From JAYFQE01 sp034927345 (lineage in GTDB: Bacteria > Bacillota > Clostridia > Saccharofermentanales > UBA5734): a stretch of DNA of 64,000 nt. Positions 43,756 through 56,312 of this stretch are shown here, in pieces. Position 1 is the stretch's first letter, and each line of letters opens with the position of its first letter. The stretch is taken from the NCBI GenBank assembly GCA_034927345.1, contig JAYFQE010000011.1, positions 124,001-188,000 of the forward strand. The letters run 5' to 3'. The translations under genes were made by a program, and so were the position numbers. The notes under the pieces were generated by a model. The model saw nothing but the letters and a program-made list of their open reading frames with translations, ran no database searches and was not told where the DNA came from.

Positions 43756-44315
43756 TTCTTTTCACCTCCATCAGAACATAAGCGGTTCTCTAAAGTGCGG
43801 ATTTCATCGCGCAGGCGGGCGGCTTTTTCATAGGCTTCCTCCTGAACGGCTTCATGCAGCGCCTTTTTCAATTCATTCAGCTTAATCTGCAGCATTTGTT
43901 CTTCCTTCTGGCCGGATGTCGTACACGCCTTGCGGCCAATATGCCGGACCCCTCCCTGCACACGGCGGAAAACCGGATCGAGCCGGTCGGCAAAGGCTTC
44001 GTAGCAATGACTGCAGCCAAACAGGCCGGAACGGCGGAAATCATCATAACTCTGACCGCAGGACGGACAGGTGATGTTGCTGCCCGCTGACGCTCCAAAC
44101 GCCGGAATGCCGCCGGTGGTGTTGAATATGCTGCTGCCGCCCAGCAATCCGGAGCCGAAAATGTTGCCGATCGTTCCAAAATAATCGGACAAATTGTGCC
44201 CGATGCCCAGCTCCTTGGCGCACCCTTCACACAAGTGATGCTCAGTAGTTTGTCCCTGGCGGGTTTGGGACAGGTGTATCGTGGCTTCCCGCTGCTGGCA
44301 TTTTTCACATTTCAT
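43752..44315 (-). CDS. mcsA: McsA, zinc-binding activator of McsB
   Basis: McsA activates McsB and modulates CtsR. The 187 residues have two pairs of CxxC zinc sites: CEKCQQREATIHLSQ with CEGCAKELG, and CPSCGQSYDDF with CSHCYEAF; then a C-terminal UVR motif (LKKALHEAVQEEAYEKAARL). The ATG at 44315 has AAAGGGG 7 nt before it; the earlier ATG at 44339 lies inside ctsR. Length and domain order match the family. Confidence 0.94.
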   Translation of the reverse strand: MKCEKCQQREATIHLSQTRQGQTTEHHLCEGCAKELGIGHNLSDYFGTIGNIFGSGLLGGSSIFNTTGGIPAFGASAGSNITCPSCGQSYDDFRRSGLFGCSHCYEAFADRLDPVFRRVQGGVRHIGRKACTTSGQKEEQMLQIKLNELKKALHEAVQEEAYEKAARLRDEIRTLENRLCSDGGEKK

Positions 44316-44328
44316 ATTCAAACCCCTT

Positions 44329-44790
44329 TCAGCCGACAATTAAACTTGTCAACATATTCTTAAAAATCATCATTCGGATACGGTCCTTGCGATCAGCTTC
44401 AATCTCATTGAGCGAGCGGTCGGAAACCGCGGCTAACAGTAAACGTCCTTCTCGTTCATCGACAATATCATAATCGATAAAATTGCGAATCAGAATTTCA
44501 GCCTGATGCTGCGATAATGAATCGCCGATCGTATTTAACGCGTGCATCAGATAGTGGGCTTCATCCACCATCTGAACCCGGCGGATCCGGATCCAGCCGC
44601 CGCCGCCGCGCCGGCTTTCAACCAGATAACCCTGATCGTTGGTAAAACGGGTTGCCAGAACATAGGTAATCTGCGATGGCACACAATTGACCCGGTCGGC
44701 CAGTTCGCTGCGGGTGATTTCGATCCGCCCGCCATTTTGCTCGATCATCTGCTTGAGCAATGCTTCCACCAAGTCGCTGATACGGGCCAT
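44329..44790 (-). CDS. ctsR: CtsR, heat-shock repressor
   Basis: CtsR represses clp genes at normal temperature and leaves DNA when heated. The 153 residues contain the winged helix: RSELADRVNCVPSQITYVLA then the wing RRGGGGWIRIRRV, whose glycines sense heat in Bacillus-type CtsR. The ATG at 44790 is 6 nt from GGAGGTG. It is the first gene of the operon and its own operator lies 42 nt upstream, so it is autoregulated. Confidence 0.96.
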   Translation of the reverse strand: MARISDLVEALLKQMIEQNGGRIEITRSELADRVNCVPSQITYVLATRFTNDQGYLVESRRGGGGWIRIRRVQMVDEAHYLMHALNTIGDSLSQHQAEILIRNFIDYDIVDEREGRLLLAAVSDRSLNEIEADRKDRIRMMIFKNMLTSLIVG

Positions 44791-44831
44791 GATCCTCACC
44801 TCCATCTGTAAAAAATCGATATGAGCCTTCG

Positions 44832-44854
44832 TTTGACTTTGACTATCTTTGACT
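44832..44854 (-). promoter_or_regulatory. CtsR operator with three heptads
   Basis: Minus strand AGTCAAAGATAGTCAAA (44854-44838) fits the CtsR consensus RGTCAAANANRGTCAAA at every position. A third GTCAAA follows directly (44837-44832). The box starts 9 nt after the -10 hexamer, covering the start site. Confidence 0.92.
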
Positions 44855-44862
44855 ATAGGATA

Positions 44863-44890
44863 ATTATACCGCCTCGCTGTTGGTTGTCAA
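44863..44890 (-). promoter_or_regulatory. Promoter of ctsR-mcsA-mcsB-clpC
   Basis: Minus strand TTGACA (44890-44885), 16-nt spacer, TATAAT (44868-44863). Both hexamers are perfect. The start site would fall inside the CtsR box. Confidence 0.88.
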
Positions 44891-44921
44891 GGGGCGTCTG
44901 CTGCGCAGGATAAGCAAGTCA

Positions 44922-44930
44922 TGTTATAAT
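44922..44930 (+). promoter_or_regulatory. Extended -10 promoter of the solute-binding protein gene
   Basis: TGT followed directly by TATAAT forms an extended -10 (44922-44930). The -35 position 17 nt upstream reads TGCGCA, a poor match. The start would be about 65 nt before the gene, back to back with the ctsR promoter. Confidence 0.6.
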
Positions 44931-45000
44931 AACAGCGTTTCCCCCCGCGCGGCGGACGCGCTTGCCGTCAGGCAGACAGCCGAATGAACAGGATGGTATG

Positions 45001-46557
45001 ATGAACCCCATGACGCCGGAAGATAACCAGCAGCAGCCGAAACAAGAACAACGCAGCCCATTTCCAATCCGGCTGCCGGCCTTGGCCTGGCGCCGGCATG
45101 TTTTATATGGCGTCTCGATTCTGACGGTTCTTCTGTTCCTGACTCTTCTCGCCTTTGCCGTCGGCAACTGGCAGAAAACAGCAACATCCGCCACCGAAAC
45201 TGAAATCGGCACGACGGCCGGCCAATCCACAGCCGGCGTACCGGCCGCAGCTTTTGCGCGGGGAACAACGCTGACGGTCGGGATTGATGAAACCTTGTCC
45301 ACAATCAACCCGCTTTATTCCACCGGCGATGGAGAACAGGATGCCGTTTCGCTTATTTTTGAAAGCCTGATCCGGATCGACGAGCAAGGCCAGGCGGTCG
45401 GCCAGCTGGCTGATTCCTGGACCTACAATGCCGAAACACATGTTCTGTCCGTCAAGCTGCGCGGTGATCATACATTTCGCGACGGCCGTGTTGTCAACGT
45501 CCAGGATGTGCTTTTTACATACCAGTGCCTTTTATCCAGTTCCTATGACGGTCCTCTCAAAGACAAACTGCCGGAATTGCTCTCATTAACAGCCGACGAT
45601 GCCGCGCAGGCCCTTGATTTTCAAATGGCTGAATGGGTCGACGAACCAGACTATCATTTTTTAACTATCGGTATATTAAAAGCTGACTATTATGCTTGCG
45701 CGATGGATCGTGTTTATGAAATGCGGGACAAGAATCTGCCGCCCGAAGGCAGCGGTTCTTTTTATCAAACCTCGATAACCGGCGATAAAGCGGTCTTACA
45801 GTTGCGGCCAGGTTACGGCGGCCAGGTTCAGACCATATTGCTGGAACAAGTTGAATCGGATGACAAATATACTTTGCTTCAGGAAGGGAAACTCGATATT
45901 GTCCGTAATTTATGGAATACCCGGATGCAGCAGCGCGCTGAAGAATTATCCGGTTATACGTTCAATACTTTTACGACCAGTGTCGACACATATTTTCTGG
46001 TTAACCCGCAGCCCCAGGCCGACGGAATTATTCAGCGGCCATCGCAGCGTCTGGCGGTATTGCTGACAGCCGCCGGGCGGACCTTAAGCGAATTACAACA
46101 GGCAGCGTTGAGTGAATTGACGTCCCGCACCTTAATCCTTTATTATTTTCAGGGTGTTGAATCAAATGTTTTATTTGACAACCGGTCTATGGCGGAAAAA
46201 ATGACGGAATCCCTGCGTCAAGCCGGCTTGACCGTCGAATTGCGGGCTGTAAGCTGGCCGGATTTGCTGCAGCGGGCAACTCAATATGATTATGATCTGC
46301 TGCTTTTGCCGGCGACATCCAACAGCCGCTTGCCGGATAAGTCCATTATCCTGCAAGATTTTGTCCAACCCGGCGCTTCTGCCCTGATCGCCAATTACCG
46401 TCCGGAAGTCTTCATCACCTGCAATCGGCTGACGCGATTGACCATTAATCCGACAGGCCATTCTTATGCCGCTGTTGCCGCCACCTGGACCGACAGGATC
46501 GAAAACATCCAGTTTTTAAATCCTGACGGTTCGACCTATGAGGAGGAAACACCATGA
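45001..46557 (+). CDS. Family 5 solute-binding protein, TM-anchored
   Basis: 518 residues. Instead of a lipobox there is a TM helix at about residues 35-57 (YGVSILTVLLFLTLLAFAV), then a linker rich in Thr/Ala/Ser and an extracytoplasmic domain of the DppA/OppA family (TLTVGIDETLSTINPLYST, LADSWTYNAETHVLSVKLR, GHTFRDG-like DHTFRDGRVVNVQDVLFTYQ). It would bind peptides or similar ligands. No permease or ATPase genes are nearby. AGGATGG precedes two adjacent ATGs; I chose 45001. The stop overlaps the next start by 4 nt. Confidence 0.84.
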   Translation: MNPMTPEDNQQQPKQEQRSPFPIRLPALAWRRHVLYGVSILTVLLFLTLLAFAVGNWQKTATSATETEIGTTAGQSTAGVPAAAFARGTTLTVGIDETLSTINPLYSTGDGEQDAVSLIFESLIRIDEQGQAVGQLADSWTYNAETHVLSVKLRGDHTFRDGRVVNVQDVLFTYQCLLSSSYDGPLKDKLPELLSLTADDAAQALDFQMAEWVDEPDYHFLTIGILKADYYACAMDRVYEMRDKNLPPEGSGSFYQTSITGDKAVLQLRPGYGGQVQTILLEQVESDDKYTLLQEGKLDIVRNLWNTRMQQRAEELSGYTFNTFTTSVDTYFLVNPQPQADGIIQRPSQRLAVLLTAAGRTLSELQQAALSELTSRTLILYYFQGVESNVLFDNRSMAEKMTESLRQAGLTVELRAVSWPDLLQRATQYDYDLLLLPATSNSRLPDKSIILQDFVQPGASALIANYRPEVFITCNRLTRLTINPTGHSYAAVAATWTDRIENIQFLNPDGSTYEEETP

Positions 46558-47834
46558 CGACCGATCAATTCTATGCTTTATGTGCAGCCGGACCTCTGCT
46601 TCTGGATGGCGCCACCGGCACACAACTGCAGCTTGCCGGGATGCCGTCCGGAGTATGTCCGGAGACGTGGGTCCTCGACCATCCGACGGTCCTCGAAGAT
46701 TTACAGCATGCTTATTTGTCTGCAGGCAGTTCCATCATTTATGCTTTTACTTTTGGCGCCAATCGGCTTAAATTAGCCGCCCATCATCTGAACCCGGATG
46801 AAACAGGCGACATCAACCGCCGTCTGGCTGCCATCAGCACATCGGTCCGCGATCAATGGCATAAGGATCATCCGGAATTATCGGTTTGGGTGGCCGGCGA
46901 CCTGGCGCCGACCGGCCTTTTCCTCAGCCCGGCCGGCGACCTGGCTTTTGAAGATTTGGTCAGCCTGTATCGTGAGCAGGTGCGCGCGCAGCTGGCAGCC
47001 GGTGTCGATTTGTTTGTTGCCGAAACCATGATGGATCTGGCGCAAACGCGGGCTGCCGTTCTGGCCGTACAAGCCGAATGCGATCTTCCGATTATGACTT
47101 CGCTGACTTTCGAGGCTAATGGCCGCACACTGTCGGGCAATACGCCGCAAGAATGCCTGATCACACTCGCCGCCCTGGGCGCGGCCGCTTTCGGCATGAA
47201 TTGTTCTTTTGGTCCGGATAAGCTGATCGAACTGCTGCAGCCGCTTCTGGCCATAAGCCCGCTGCCTTTGCTGGCCAAACCCAACGCCGGTATGCCGTAT
47301 ATGATCAACGGACAGACTCGCTTCCCCATGCAGGCGGCGGCATTTGCCGCGGCTATGCGTCCGATGGCGGCCGCCGGTGTCAGGCTGCTGGGCGGCTGCT
47401 GCGGCACCGACCCTGAGTATATCGCCCGGCTGGCTGATGAATTGCAGCTGCAGCCGGCCTTCACCCGGCAAAAGCCTTCTGATTGCGGCCAATGGATTTG
47501 TTCATCCCGTCAAAGCGTTTCCCTGGATTCAACAGCCGGATTGCCGGTCATCCTATGCCAGACGCCCGGCCAATTGGCCGACGATGTTCTGGACCAGCTG
47601 GATGACGATCCGCCGGCAGCGGTCCTCGACTTATCAGCAGCCAGACCGGCCGAAGAATCATCAGTCTGGATTGAAGCGCTGCTGCAGTTGCAGCTGATGA
47701 CCGCCGTGCCGCTGATTTTCAAAGATATACCGTCTTTTCTATCCGGAGATCTTCTGAGAATCTATCAAGGAAGGGCCGGCATAACCGGCAGCTATACCGG
47801 CAAGACATACGGAGCGCTTTATTTGCCCCAATAA
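46554..47834 (+). CDS. Homocysteine S-methyltransferase with C-terminal extension
   Basis: Residues 1 to about 295 are a zinc-dependent homocysteine S-methyltransferase barrel as in the first module of MetH: LLDGATGTQLQL at the start, ETMMDLAQTR, the first zinc Cys in GMNCSFGPDKL and the Cys pair in LLGGCCGTDPEYI. About 130 residues follow that are not part of the usual single-domain enzyme (about 300) and are not recognised. No B12 or pterin module is visible. A GAGGAGG site 7 nt upstream and an ATGA overlap couple it to the solute-binding protein. Methyl donor unknown. Confidence 0.83.
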   Translation: MTTDQFYALCAAGPLLLDGATGTQLQLAGMPSGVCPETWVLDHPTVLEDLQHAYLSAGSSIIYAFTFGANRLKLAAHHLNPDETGDINRRLAAISTSVRDQWHKDHPELSVWVAGDLAPTGLFLSPAGDLAFEDLVSLYREQVRAQLAAGVDLFVAETMMDLAQTRAAVLAVQAECDLPIMTSLTFEANGRTLSGNTPQECLITLAALGAAAFGMNCSFGPDKLIELLQPLLAISPLPLLAKPNAGMPYMINGQTRFPMQAAAFAAAMRPMAAAGVRLLGGCCGTDPEYIARLADELQLQPAFTRQKPSDCGQWICSSRQSVSLDSTAGLPVILCQTPGQLADDVLDQLDDDPPAAVLDLSAARPAEESSVWIEALLQLQLMTAVPLIFKDIPSFLSGDLLRIYQGRAGITGSYTGKTYGALYLPQ

Positions 47835-47844
47835 TGCGGTTGCG

Positions 47845-48042
47845 TTAATACTCTAAATCTTCAAAAAATCGGGTCCAGTCTATAGATAATGTGGTACCCA
47901 GTTTTTTAGCGACTTTTATCGAAGGATTTCTCAACTGCAGCTCAAGCTGGGTAAGATAAGCCCGTGATATACCTACCTTGGTCGCCAATTCCAATTGGGT
48001 CATATTTCTTCTTCTTCTTTCCATCAAAAGCCATTCCCGCAC
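47845..48042 (-). CDS. Small XRE-family regulator
   Basis: A 65-residue protein made almost entirely of a Cro/C1-type helix-turn-helix (LELATKVGISRAYLTQLELQ) with an additional helix. A longer frame starts at 48153, but a GTG at 48042 has GGAGG 7 nt upstream and gives the normal family length. It converges on the methyltransferase with a 10-nt gap and diverges from the second XRE gene. The DNA around it is more AT-rich than the neighbours, which may point to gene transfer. Confidence 0.8.
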   Translation of the reverse strand: MREWLLMERRRRNMTQLELATKVGISRAYLTQLELQLRNPSIKVAKKLGTTLSIDWTRFFEDLEY

Positions 48043-48124
48043 GATAAAACCTCCGTCTCTGTTGTTTATCCGGTTTTCAGTTCTATATCCAAATAATTTA
48101 ATCTGAACTAAATATATTATATTC

Positions 48125-48153
48125 ATAATAGTTGCGTATCGCGACATTGTCAA
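48125..48153 (-). promoter_or_regulatory. Promoter of the small XRE gene
   Basis: Minus strand TTGACA (48153-48148), 17 nt, TATTAT (48130-48125). The first TCGCGACAT box lies in the spacer. A second possible -10, TATAAT at 48121-48116, is too far from this -35. Confidence 0.65.
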
Positions 48154-48188
48154 CTAAAAACGTCCTATTTTGATCCATTTCGCGACAT
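48139..48188 (+). promoter_or_regulatory. Direct repeat TCGCGACAT, candidate XRE operators
   Basis: The 9-bp word TCGCGACAT occurs at 48139-48147 and 48180-48188, 41 bp apart (about four helical turns), in the divergent region of two XRE genes. The first copy lies in the spacer of the minus-strand promoter. ACATTGT is also shared between the first copy and 48226-48232. Confidence 0.45.
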
Positions 48189-48213
48189 ATAGCAGAATAT
48201 TTTTAATAAAGAG

Positions 48214-48243
48214 TTGCATGCTGCCACATTGTGTCGTTATAAT
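48214..48243 (+). promoter_or_regulatory. Promoter of the second XRE gene
   Basis: TTGCAT (48214-48219), 18 nt, TATAAT (48238-48243). The start would be near 48250, leaving a 16-nt leader. Confidence 0.6.
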
Positions 48244-48265
48244 CGTCATGAGGGTGGTGTCTGAT

Positions 48266-48631
48266 ATGCCTAATTTGTTAAGATATCGGTTAAGGCAATT
48301 GCGTAAAGAACGCGAATTATCGCAAAAATGTATGGCTGAAGCACTTGGTTTACCCAGAGGAACCTATACCCATTATGAACTGGGAAGAAGAACGCCCGAT
48401 CTGGAAACGCTGATGACCATAGCCGACCTCTATCATGTGTCGCTCGATTATCTGACCGGCTATACGGCGCGGCAGCCTGAACTGACCGAGTGGCTGGCCG
48501 ACCATCCCAAAACCGGTAAAATATCTGACACATCCACATCCTATTTGATCCGCCGTCCTCATGATACCGCCGACGACAAGACCAATAATCAGGCCCGAAT
48601 AGCGGAAGAACCGGCAAGTCCGATCAAATAA
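48266..48631 (+). CDS. XRE-family regulator with short C-terminal tail
   Basis: 121 residues. Residues about 5-60 form a Cro/C1 helix-turn-helix (SQKCMAEALGLPRGTYTHYE) followed by PDLETLMTIADLYHVSLDYL, typical of SinR/ImmR-like proteins. The tail is polar and probably disordered, with no protease or sensor domain. The chosen ATG has AGGGTGG 8 nt upstream; earlier ATGs in the frame have none. It ends at a terminator shared with rpoC. Confidence 0.8.
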   Translation: MPNLLRYRLRQLRKERELSQKCMAEALGLPRGTYTHYELGRRTPDLETLMTIADLYHVSLDYLTGYTARQPELTEWLADHPKTGKISDTSTSYLIRRPHDTADDKTNNQARIAEEPASPIK

Positions 48632-48640
48632 ACTCCCGAT

Positions 48641-48678
48641 AAAAAACCCGTCTGCCGGAATCCGGCAGACGGGTTTTC
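48641..48678. terminator. Bidirectional terminator between the XRE gene and rpoC
   Basis: A stem of 16 bp with only AAT in the loop (AACCCGTCTGCCGG and its complement) is flanked by T tracts on both strands, four on the plus strand and six on the minus strand. It closes the XRE transcript and the rpoBC transcript. Confidence 0.93.
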
Positions 48679-48727
48679 ATTTAGCAATTAAATTCGGATC
48701 AGGATCGTTCAGGACAACCGGGCCGAA

Positions 48728-52273
<3,546 letters not shown>

Positions 52274-52344
52274 TGAGCGCCGTCTCCTTCCGCACATTAC
52301 AAATTACGATCAACGCCGCCGGAATACTTCCGGGCGGTTCAAAT

Positions 52345-55300
52345 TTACAGCAAATCGTCGGTTTCTTCCGGCGTTTCCAGGACTTCCGGCAGAGTCAGAT
52401 CGGCGAAATCCTCGAACGATTCATTCATATCCAGGTCGGCTGCAACGCTGCCGTCTTCTTCCAGGTTCCCTTCGGAGAATCCTGAAGCGGCAAAGTTTTC
52501 GTCACCGCCGGTATGGCCCATCAGTTCGTCCAGTTTGCTGCGGTCGATTTCCGGAACGTCATTTTCCTCTTCCACCGACTCCTTGATATCGAGTAATTCG
52601 TTTTCATTGGAGAATATCCGTACATCCAGCGCCAGACTTTGCAGTTCCTTAACCAGAACCTTGAAGGATTCCGGTACGCCGGCCTCAGGTACGCTTTCGC
52701 CCTTGACAATCGCTTCGTAGGTCTTGGTCCGACCTGTGATATCATCCGATTTGACGGTCAGAATCTCCTGCAGCGTATAGCTGGCGCCATAAGCTTCCAG
52801 AGCCCAGACCTCCATCTCTCCGAATCTCTGGCCGCCGAACTGGGCTTTGCCGCCGAGTGGCTGCTGGGTAACCAGGGAATAGGGGCCGATGGAACGGGCA
52901 TGGATCTTGTCGTCAACCAGATGCAGAAGTTTCAGGTAATACATGATGCCGACAGTAATCTTACTTTCGAAAGGATCGCCGGTGCGGCCGTCATAAAGGA
53001 TTGTCTTGCCGTCTTCATCAATGCCGGCTTCGGCAAACGCTTCAATAACGTCTTGTTCGGTTGCGCCGTCAAAAACCGGCGTTGCCACCTTCCAGTCGAG
53101 CATCTGGGCCGCGCGGCCGAGATGGACTTCCAGCAGCTGACCGATATTCATACGGGAAGGAACACCCAGCGGATTAAGGACAATGTCCAACGGAGTGCCA
53201 TCCGGCAGGAAAGGCATATCTTCTTCCGGCAGGATGCGGGAAATAACACCTTTATTGCCATGGCGGCCGGCCATCTTATCGCCGACGGAGATCTTGCGCT
53301 TCTGGGCGATATAGACCCGCACCAGCTTGTTGACGCCATGTTTCAGGTCATCGTCGTTTTCACGGGTGAAAACCTTGACGTCGACGACAATGCCGGATTC
53401 ACCGTGCGGAATGCGTACCGACGTATCGCGGACTTCCCTGATCTTCTCACCGAATATGGCCCGATAAAGACGTTCCTCGGCGGTCAGCTCAGTTTCGCCC
53501 TTTGGCGTTACCTTACCGACGATAATATCGCCGGCATGAACTTCGGCGCCGATGCGGATGATGCCGTACTCGTCAAGATCCTTCAACGCGTCGTCGCCGA
53601 CATTGGGGATTTCACGGGTGATTTCTTCCGGACCCAACTTGGTATCGCGGGCTTCGCATTCGTATTCTTCGATATGGATCGAAGTATAAACATCATCGCG
53701 GACCAGGCGCTCATTGATCAGAACGGCGTCTTCATAGTTGTAGCCTTCCCAGGTCATAAAGCCGATCAGGACATTGCGGCCGAGCGCTAATTCGCCGTTA
53801 TCGGTGGAAGGGCCGTCGGCTATGATATCGCCGCGCTTGACGACATCGCCTTTCCGCACCAGCGGACGCTGGTTGATGCAGGTGCCCTGGTTCGAACGCT
53901 GATATTTGATCAGGTTATAACTGTCAAAATTCATGGCGCCGGCCTTGATGACGATCTTATTGGCGCTGACATATTCGATCACGCCATCATTGCGGGCGAC
54001 GGTGCAGACGCCGGAGTCTTTGGCGGCGCGATATTCCATGCCGGTGCCGATAATCGGCGCTTCGGTTTTGATCAGCGGAACGGCCTGGCGCTGCATGTTG
54101 GAGCCCATCAATGCGCGGTTGGCGTCATCGTTGCCCAGGAAAGGAATCAACGCGGTAGCTACGGAAACCAGCTGTTTGGGCGATACATCCATCAGATCGA
54201 CTTTTGACGGATCGACTTCCAGGAATTTATCCAGGTAGCGGCAAACGATCTTCTTGTCGATAAAGTGGCCTTCTGCGTCCAGCGGTTCATTGGCCTGAGC
54301 GATATTATAATAATCTTCTTCATCTGCCGTCATATAGCGGACTTCGCGGGTCACTAATCCGGCCTGCTTGTCGTAGACACGATAGGGCGTCTCGATAAAA
54401 CCGTACCGATTGACGCGGGCGTATGTCGCCAGCGAGTTGATCAATCCGATGTTCGGACCTTCAGGCGTTTCGATCGGGCACATCCGTCCATAATGGGATG
54501 AGTGAACGTCACGGACTTCGAAATTGGCGCGCTCACGCGACAATCCGCCGGGGCCCAAAGCCGACAGGCGGCGTTTGTGCGTAAGCTCCGCCAGGGGATT
54601 CGGCTGGTCCATAAACTGCGACAGCTGGCTGGAACCGAAAAATTCCTTGACAGCGGCGCTGACCGGCCGGGTATTGACGATCATCTGCGGTGTTGCGGCA
54701 GCCATATCGGTTAACGTGCCCATACGTTCGCGAACAACGCGTTCCATACGGGAAAAGCCGACCCGAATCTGATTTTGCAGCAGTTCGCCGACCGAACGGA
54801 TACGGCGGTTGCCCAGATGATCGATATCATCTTTTTCACCGATACCATATTCGAGGCCGATGATGTAGCTGACCGAAGCAACGATATCTTCAACGGTTAA
54901 ATGTTTGGGCATCAGGTTCGATATCTGGCTCATTAAAAGATTTTTCAAATCGGCTATCGGATTCTCCTGAGCCTTGGCTTCAAAGATCAGGCCGCGCAGA
55001 ACACCGGTGCGGACTTTCTCCGTCAGACCCAGAGCGACAGTATCCAAATCGCCCAGTTCTTCGGGCGTAAAGAAACGGCTGATGTAATCCTGGGCATCCA
55101 CGCGGTTGTTGCCGATAACTTTCAGTTGATTTTCCAGCTGGTTAACGGTATCGCCGACAACCAGCATCGGATAGACCGACACCTCGTTGACGCCGGCGGC
55201 CTGGATGCTTTGGGCTATCGAAGATGTTATGATTTCCCCGGCGGCGACCAGGAGTTCACCCTGTTCGTCGACAACATTATTGGCGGCCTTATGGCCGATC

Positions 55301-56154
55301 AAGCGGGTTGCCAGCGCCAGTTTCTTATTGATTTTGTAAATGCCGACCCGGGCCAGATCATAACGTTTCGGATCGAAGAACATATTGTTCAAAAGGGTTT
55401 CGGCGCCCTCGACCGATACGGGTTCACCCGGACGCAGTTTTTTATAAAGCTCCTGCAATCCTTCTTCACGGTTACGGCAGCCGTCTTTCAACATGGTTTG
55501 CATCAGGCTGTTTTCTTCACCGAAAGTCTCGATAATCTGCTCGTTGGTGCCAAAGCCCAATGAACGAAGAAAAACAGTCAGATGAAATTTGCGGGTGCGG
55601 TCAACCCGAACCCAGAGCAAATCATTGACGTCGGTTTCGTATTCCAGCCAGGCGCCCCGGTTGGGAATAATCTGGGACGAATACAAATCCTTGTCGGTCT
55701 TATCGCGCGTTATATCGAAATAAGCGCCCGGAGAACGAACAAGCTGACTGATAATAACCCGCTCGGCGCCGTTGATAATAAAGGTACCGGTATCGGTCAT
55801 AATCGGAAATTCACCGATATAGATATATTGATCTTTGAGTATGTCGTCTTTGCGATTATGCAGTCTGACTTTAACCCGCAGCGGCGCGGCAAAATTAGCA
55901 TCGCGCTCCTTGCATTCTTCGATCGAATACGTCGGACTGTTGATGTCGAATTCTTTGTCGATAAACGACAGTTCAATGTCTCCCGAATAATCGGTAATCG
56001 GGGACACGTCATGCAGGACTTCCATTAATCCTTCATCAAGAAACCACTGATAGCTGTTTTTCTGAATTTCGATCAGGTTCGGAATGTCAATAACCTCGTC
56101 GATCCTTGAGTAGGACATTCTCTCGGCTCTTCCCAGTTTGACGGGACGCACCAT
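52345..56154 (-). CDS. rpoB: RpoB, RNA polymerase beta subunit
   Basis: 1269 residues. Features: NPLAELTHKRRLSALGPGGL in the rifampicin pocket (cluster I, with Ser/Gln residues of the usual sensitive form: SQLSQFMDQ), SSHYGRMCPIETPEGPNIGL, GYNYEDAVLINERL, and the C-terminal MEVWALEAYGA clamp contact. The ATG at 56154 follows GAGGTGAT. It is preceded by a 150-nt leader and not by the ribosomal protein genes that often lie upstream. C-terminal residues about 1190-1269 are acidic. Confidence 0.98.
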   Translation of the reverse strand: MVRPVKLGRAERMSYSRIDEVIDIPNLIEIQKNSYQWFLDEGLMEVLHDVSPITDYSGDIELSFIDKEFDINSPTYSIEECKERDANFAAPLRVKVRLHNRKDDILKDQYIYIGEFPIMTDTGTFIINGAERVIISQLVRSPGAYFDITRDKTDKDLYSSQIIPNRGAWLEYETDVNDLLWVRVDRTRKFHLTVFLRSLGFGTNEQIIETFGEENSLMQTMLKDGCRNREEGLQELYKKLRPGEPVSVEGAETLLNNMFFDPKRYDLARVGIYKINKKLALATRLIGHKAANNVVDEQGELLVAAGEIITSSIAQSIQAAGVNEVSVYPMLVVGDTVNQLENQLKVIGNNRVDAQDYISRFFTPEELGDLDTVALGLTEKVRTGVLRGLIFEAKAQENPIADLKNLLMSQISNLMPKHLTVEDIVASVSYIIGLEYGIGEKDDIDHLGNRRIRSVGELLQNQIRVGFSRMERVVRERMGTLTDMAAATPQMIVNTRPVSAAVKEFFGSSQLSQFMDQPNPLAELTHKRRLSALGPGGLSRERANFEVRDVHSSHYGRMCPIETPEGPNIGLINSLATYARVNRYGFIETPYRVYDKQAGLVTREVRYMTADEEDYYNIAQANEPLDAEGHFIDKKIVCRYLDKFLEVDPSKVDLMDVSPKQLVSVATALIPFLGNDDANRALMGSNMQRQAVPLIKTEAPIIGTGMEYRAAKDSGVCTVARNDGVIEYVSANKIVIKAGAMNFDSYNLIKYQRSNQGTCINQRPLVRKGDVVKRGDIIADGPSTDNGELALGRNVLIGFMTWEGYNYEDAVLINERLVRDDVYTSIHIEEYECEARDTKLGPEEITREIPNVGDDALKDLDEYGIIRIGAEVHAGDIIVGKVTPKGETELTAEERLYRAIFGEKIREVRDTSVRIPHGESGIVVDVKVFTRENDDDLKHGVNKLVRVYIAQKRKISVGDKMAGRHGNKGVISRILPEEDMPFLPDGTPLDIVLNPLGVPSRMNIGQLLEVHLGRAAQMLDWKVATPVFDGATEQDVIEAFAEAGIDEDGKTILYDGRTGDPFESKITVGIMYYLKLLHLVDDKIHARSIGPYSLVTQQPLGGKAQFGGQRFGEMEVWALEAYGASYTLQEILTVKSDDITGRTKTYEAIVKGESVPEAGVPESFKVLVKELQSLALDVRIFSNENELLDIKESVEEENDVPEIDRSKLDELMGHTGGDENFAASGFSEGNLEEDGSVAADLDMNESFEDFADLTLPEVLETPEETDDLL

Positions 56155-56312
56155 TAATGATCACCTCACGCATTTTTCCGGCCTGGCCGTTTTTTGGTCA
56201 GTCACAATAGAATATTGACGACTCCTCTGCAAATGCTATAATTGACATAAAAAGAGTCTTTTGCGGCCAGAAAGCGCAAGCGATACGCCTCCACCTTATG
56301 ACGCGTTATAAA
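56155..56312 (-). promoter_or_regulatory. Long leader of rpoBC
   Basis: About 150 nt between the predicted start (near 56306) and rpoB. It contains several weak hairpins (for instance CTTGCG...CGCAAAAG and GACTC...GAGTC) but no recognised riboswitch or L10-type leader. Confidence 0.4.

Noticed and set aside
47845..48631. Toxin-antitoxin pair
   Set aside because: Both small genes are XRE regulators; no toxin fold or overlap arrangement is present.
52639..53790. 383-codon open frame opposite rpoB
   Set aside because: Shadow caused by codon bias in rpoB.
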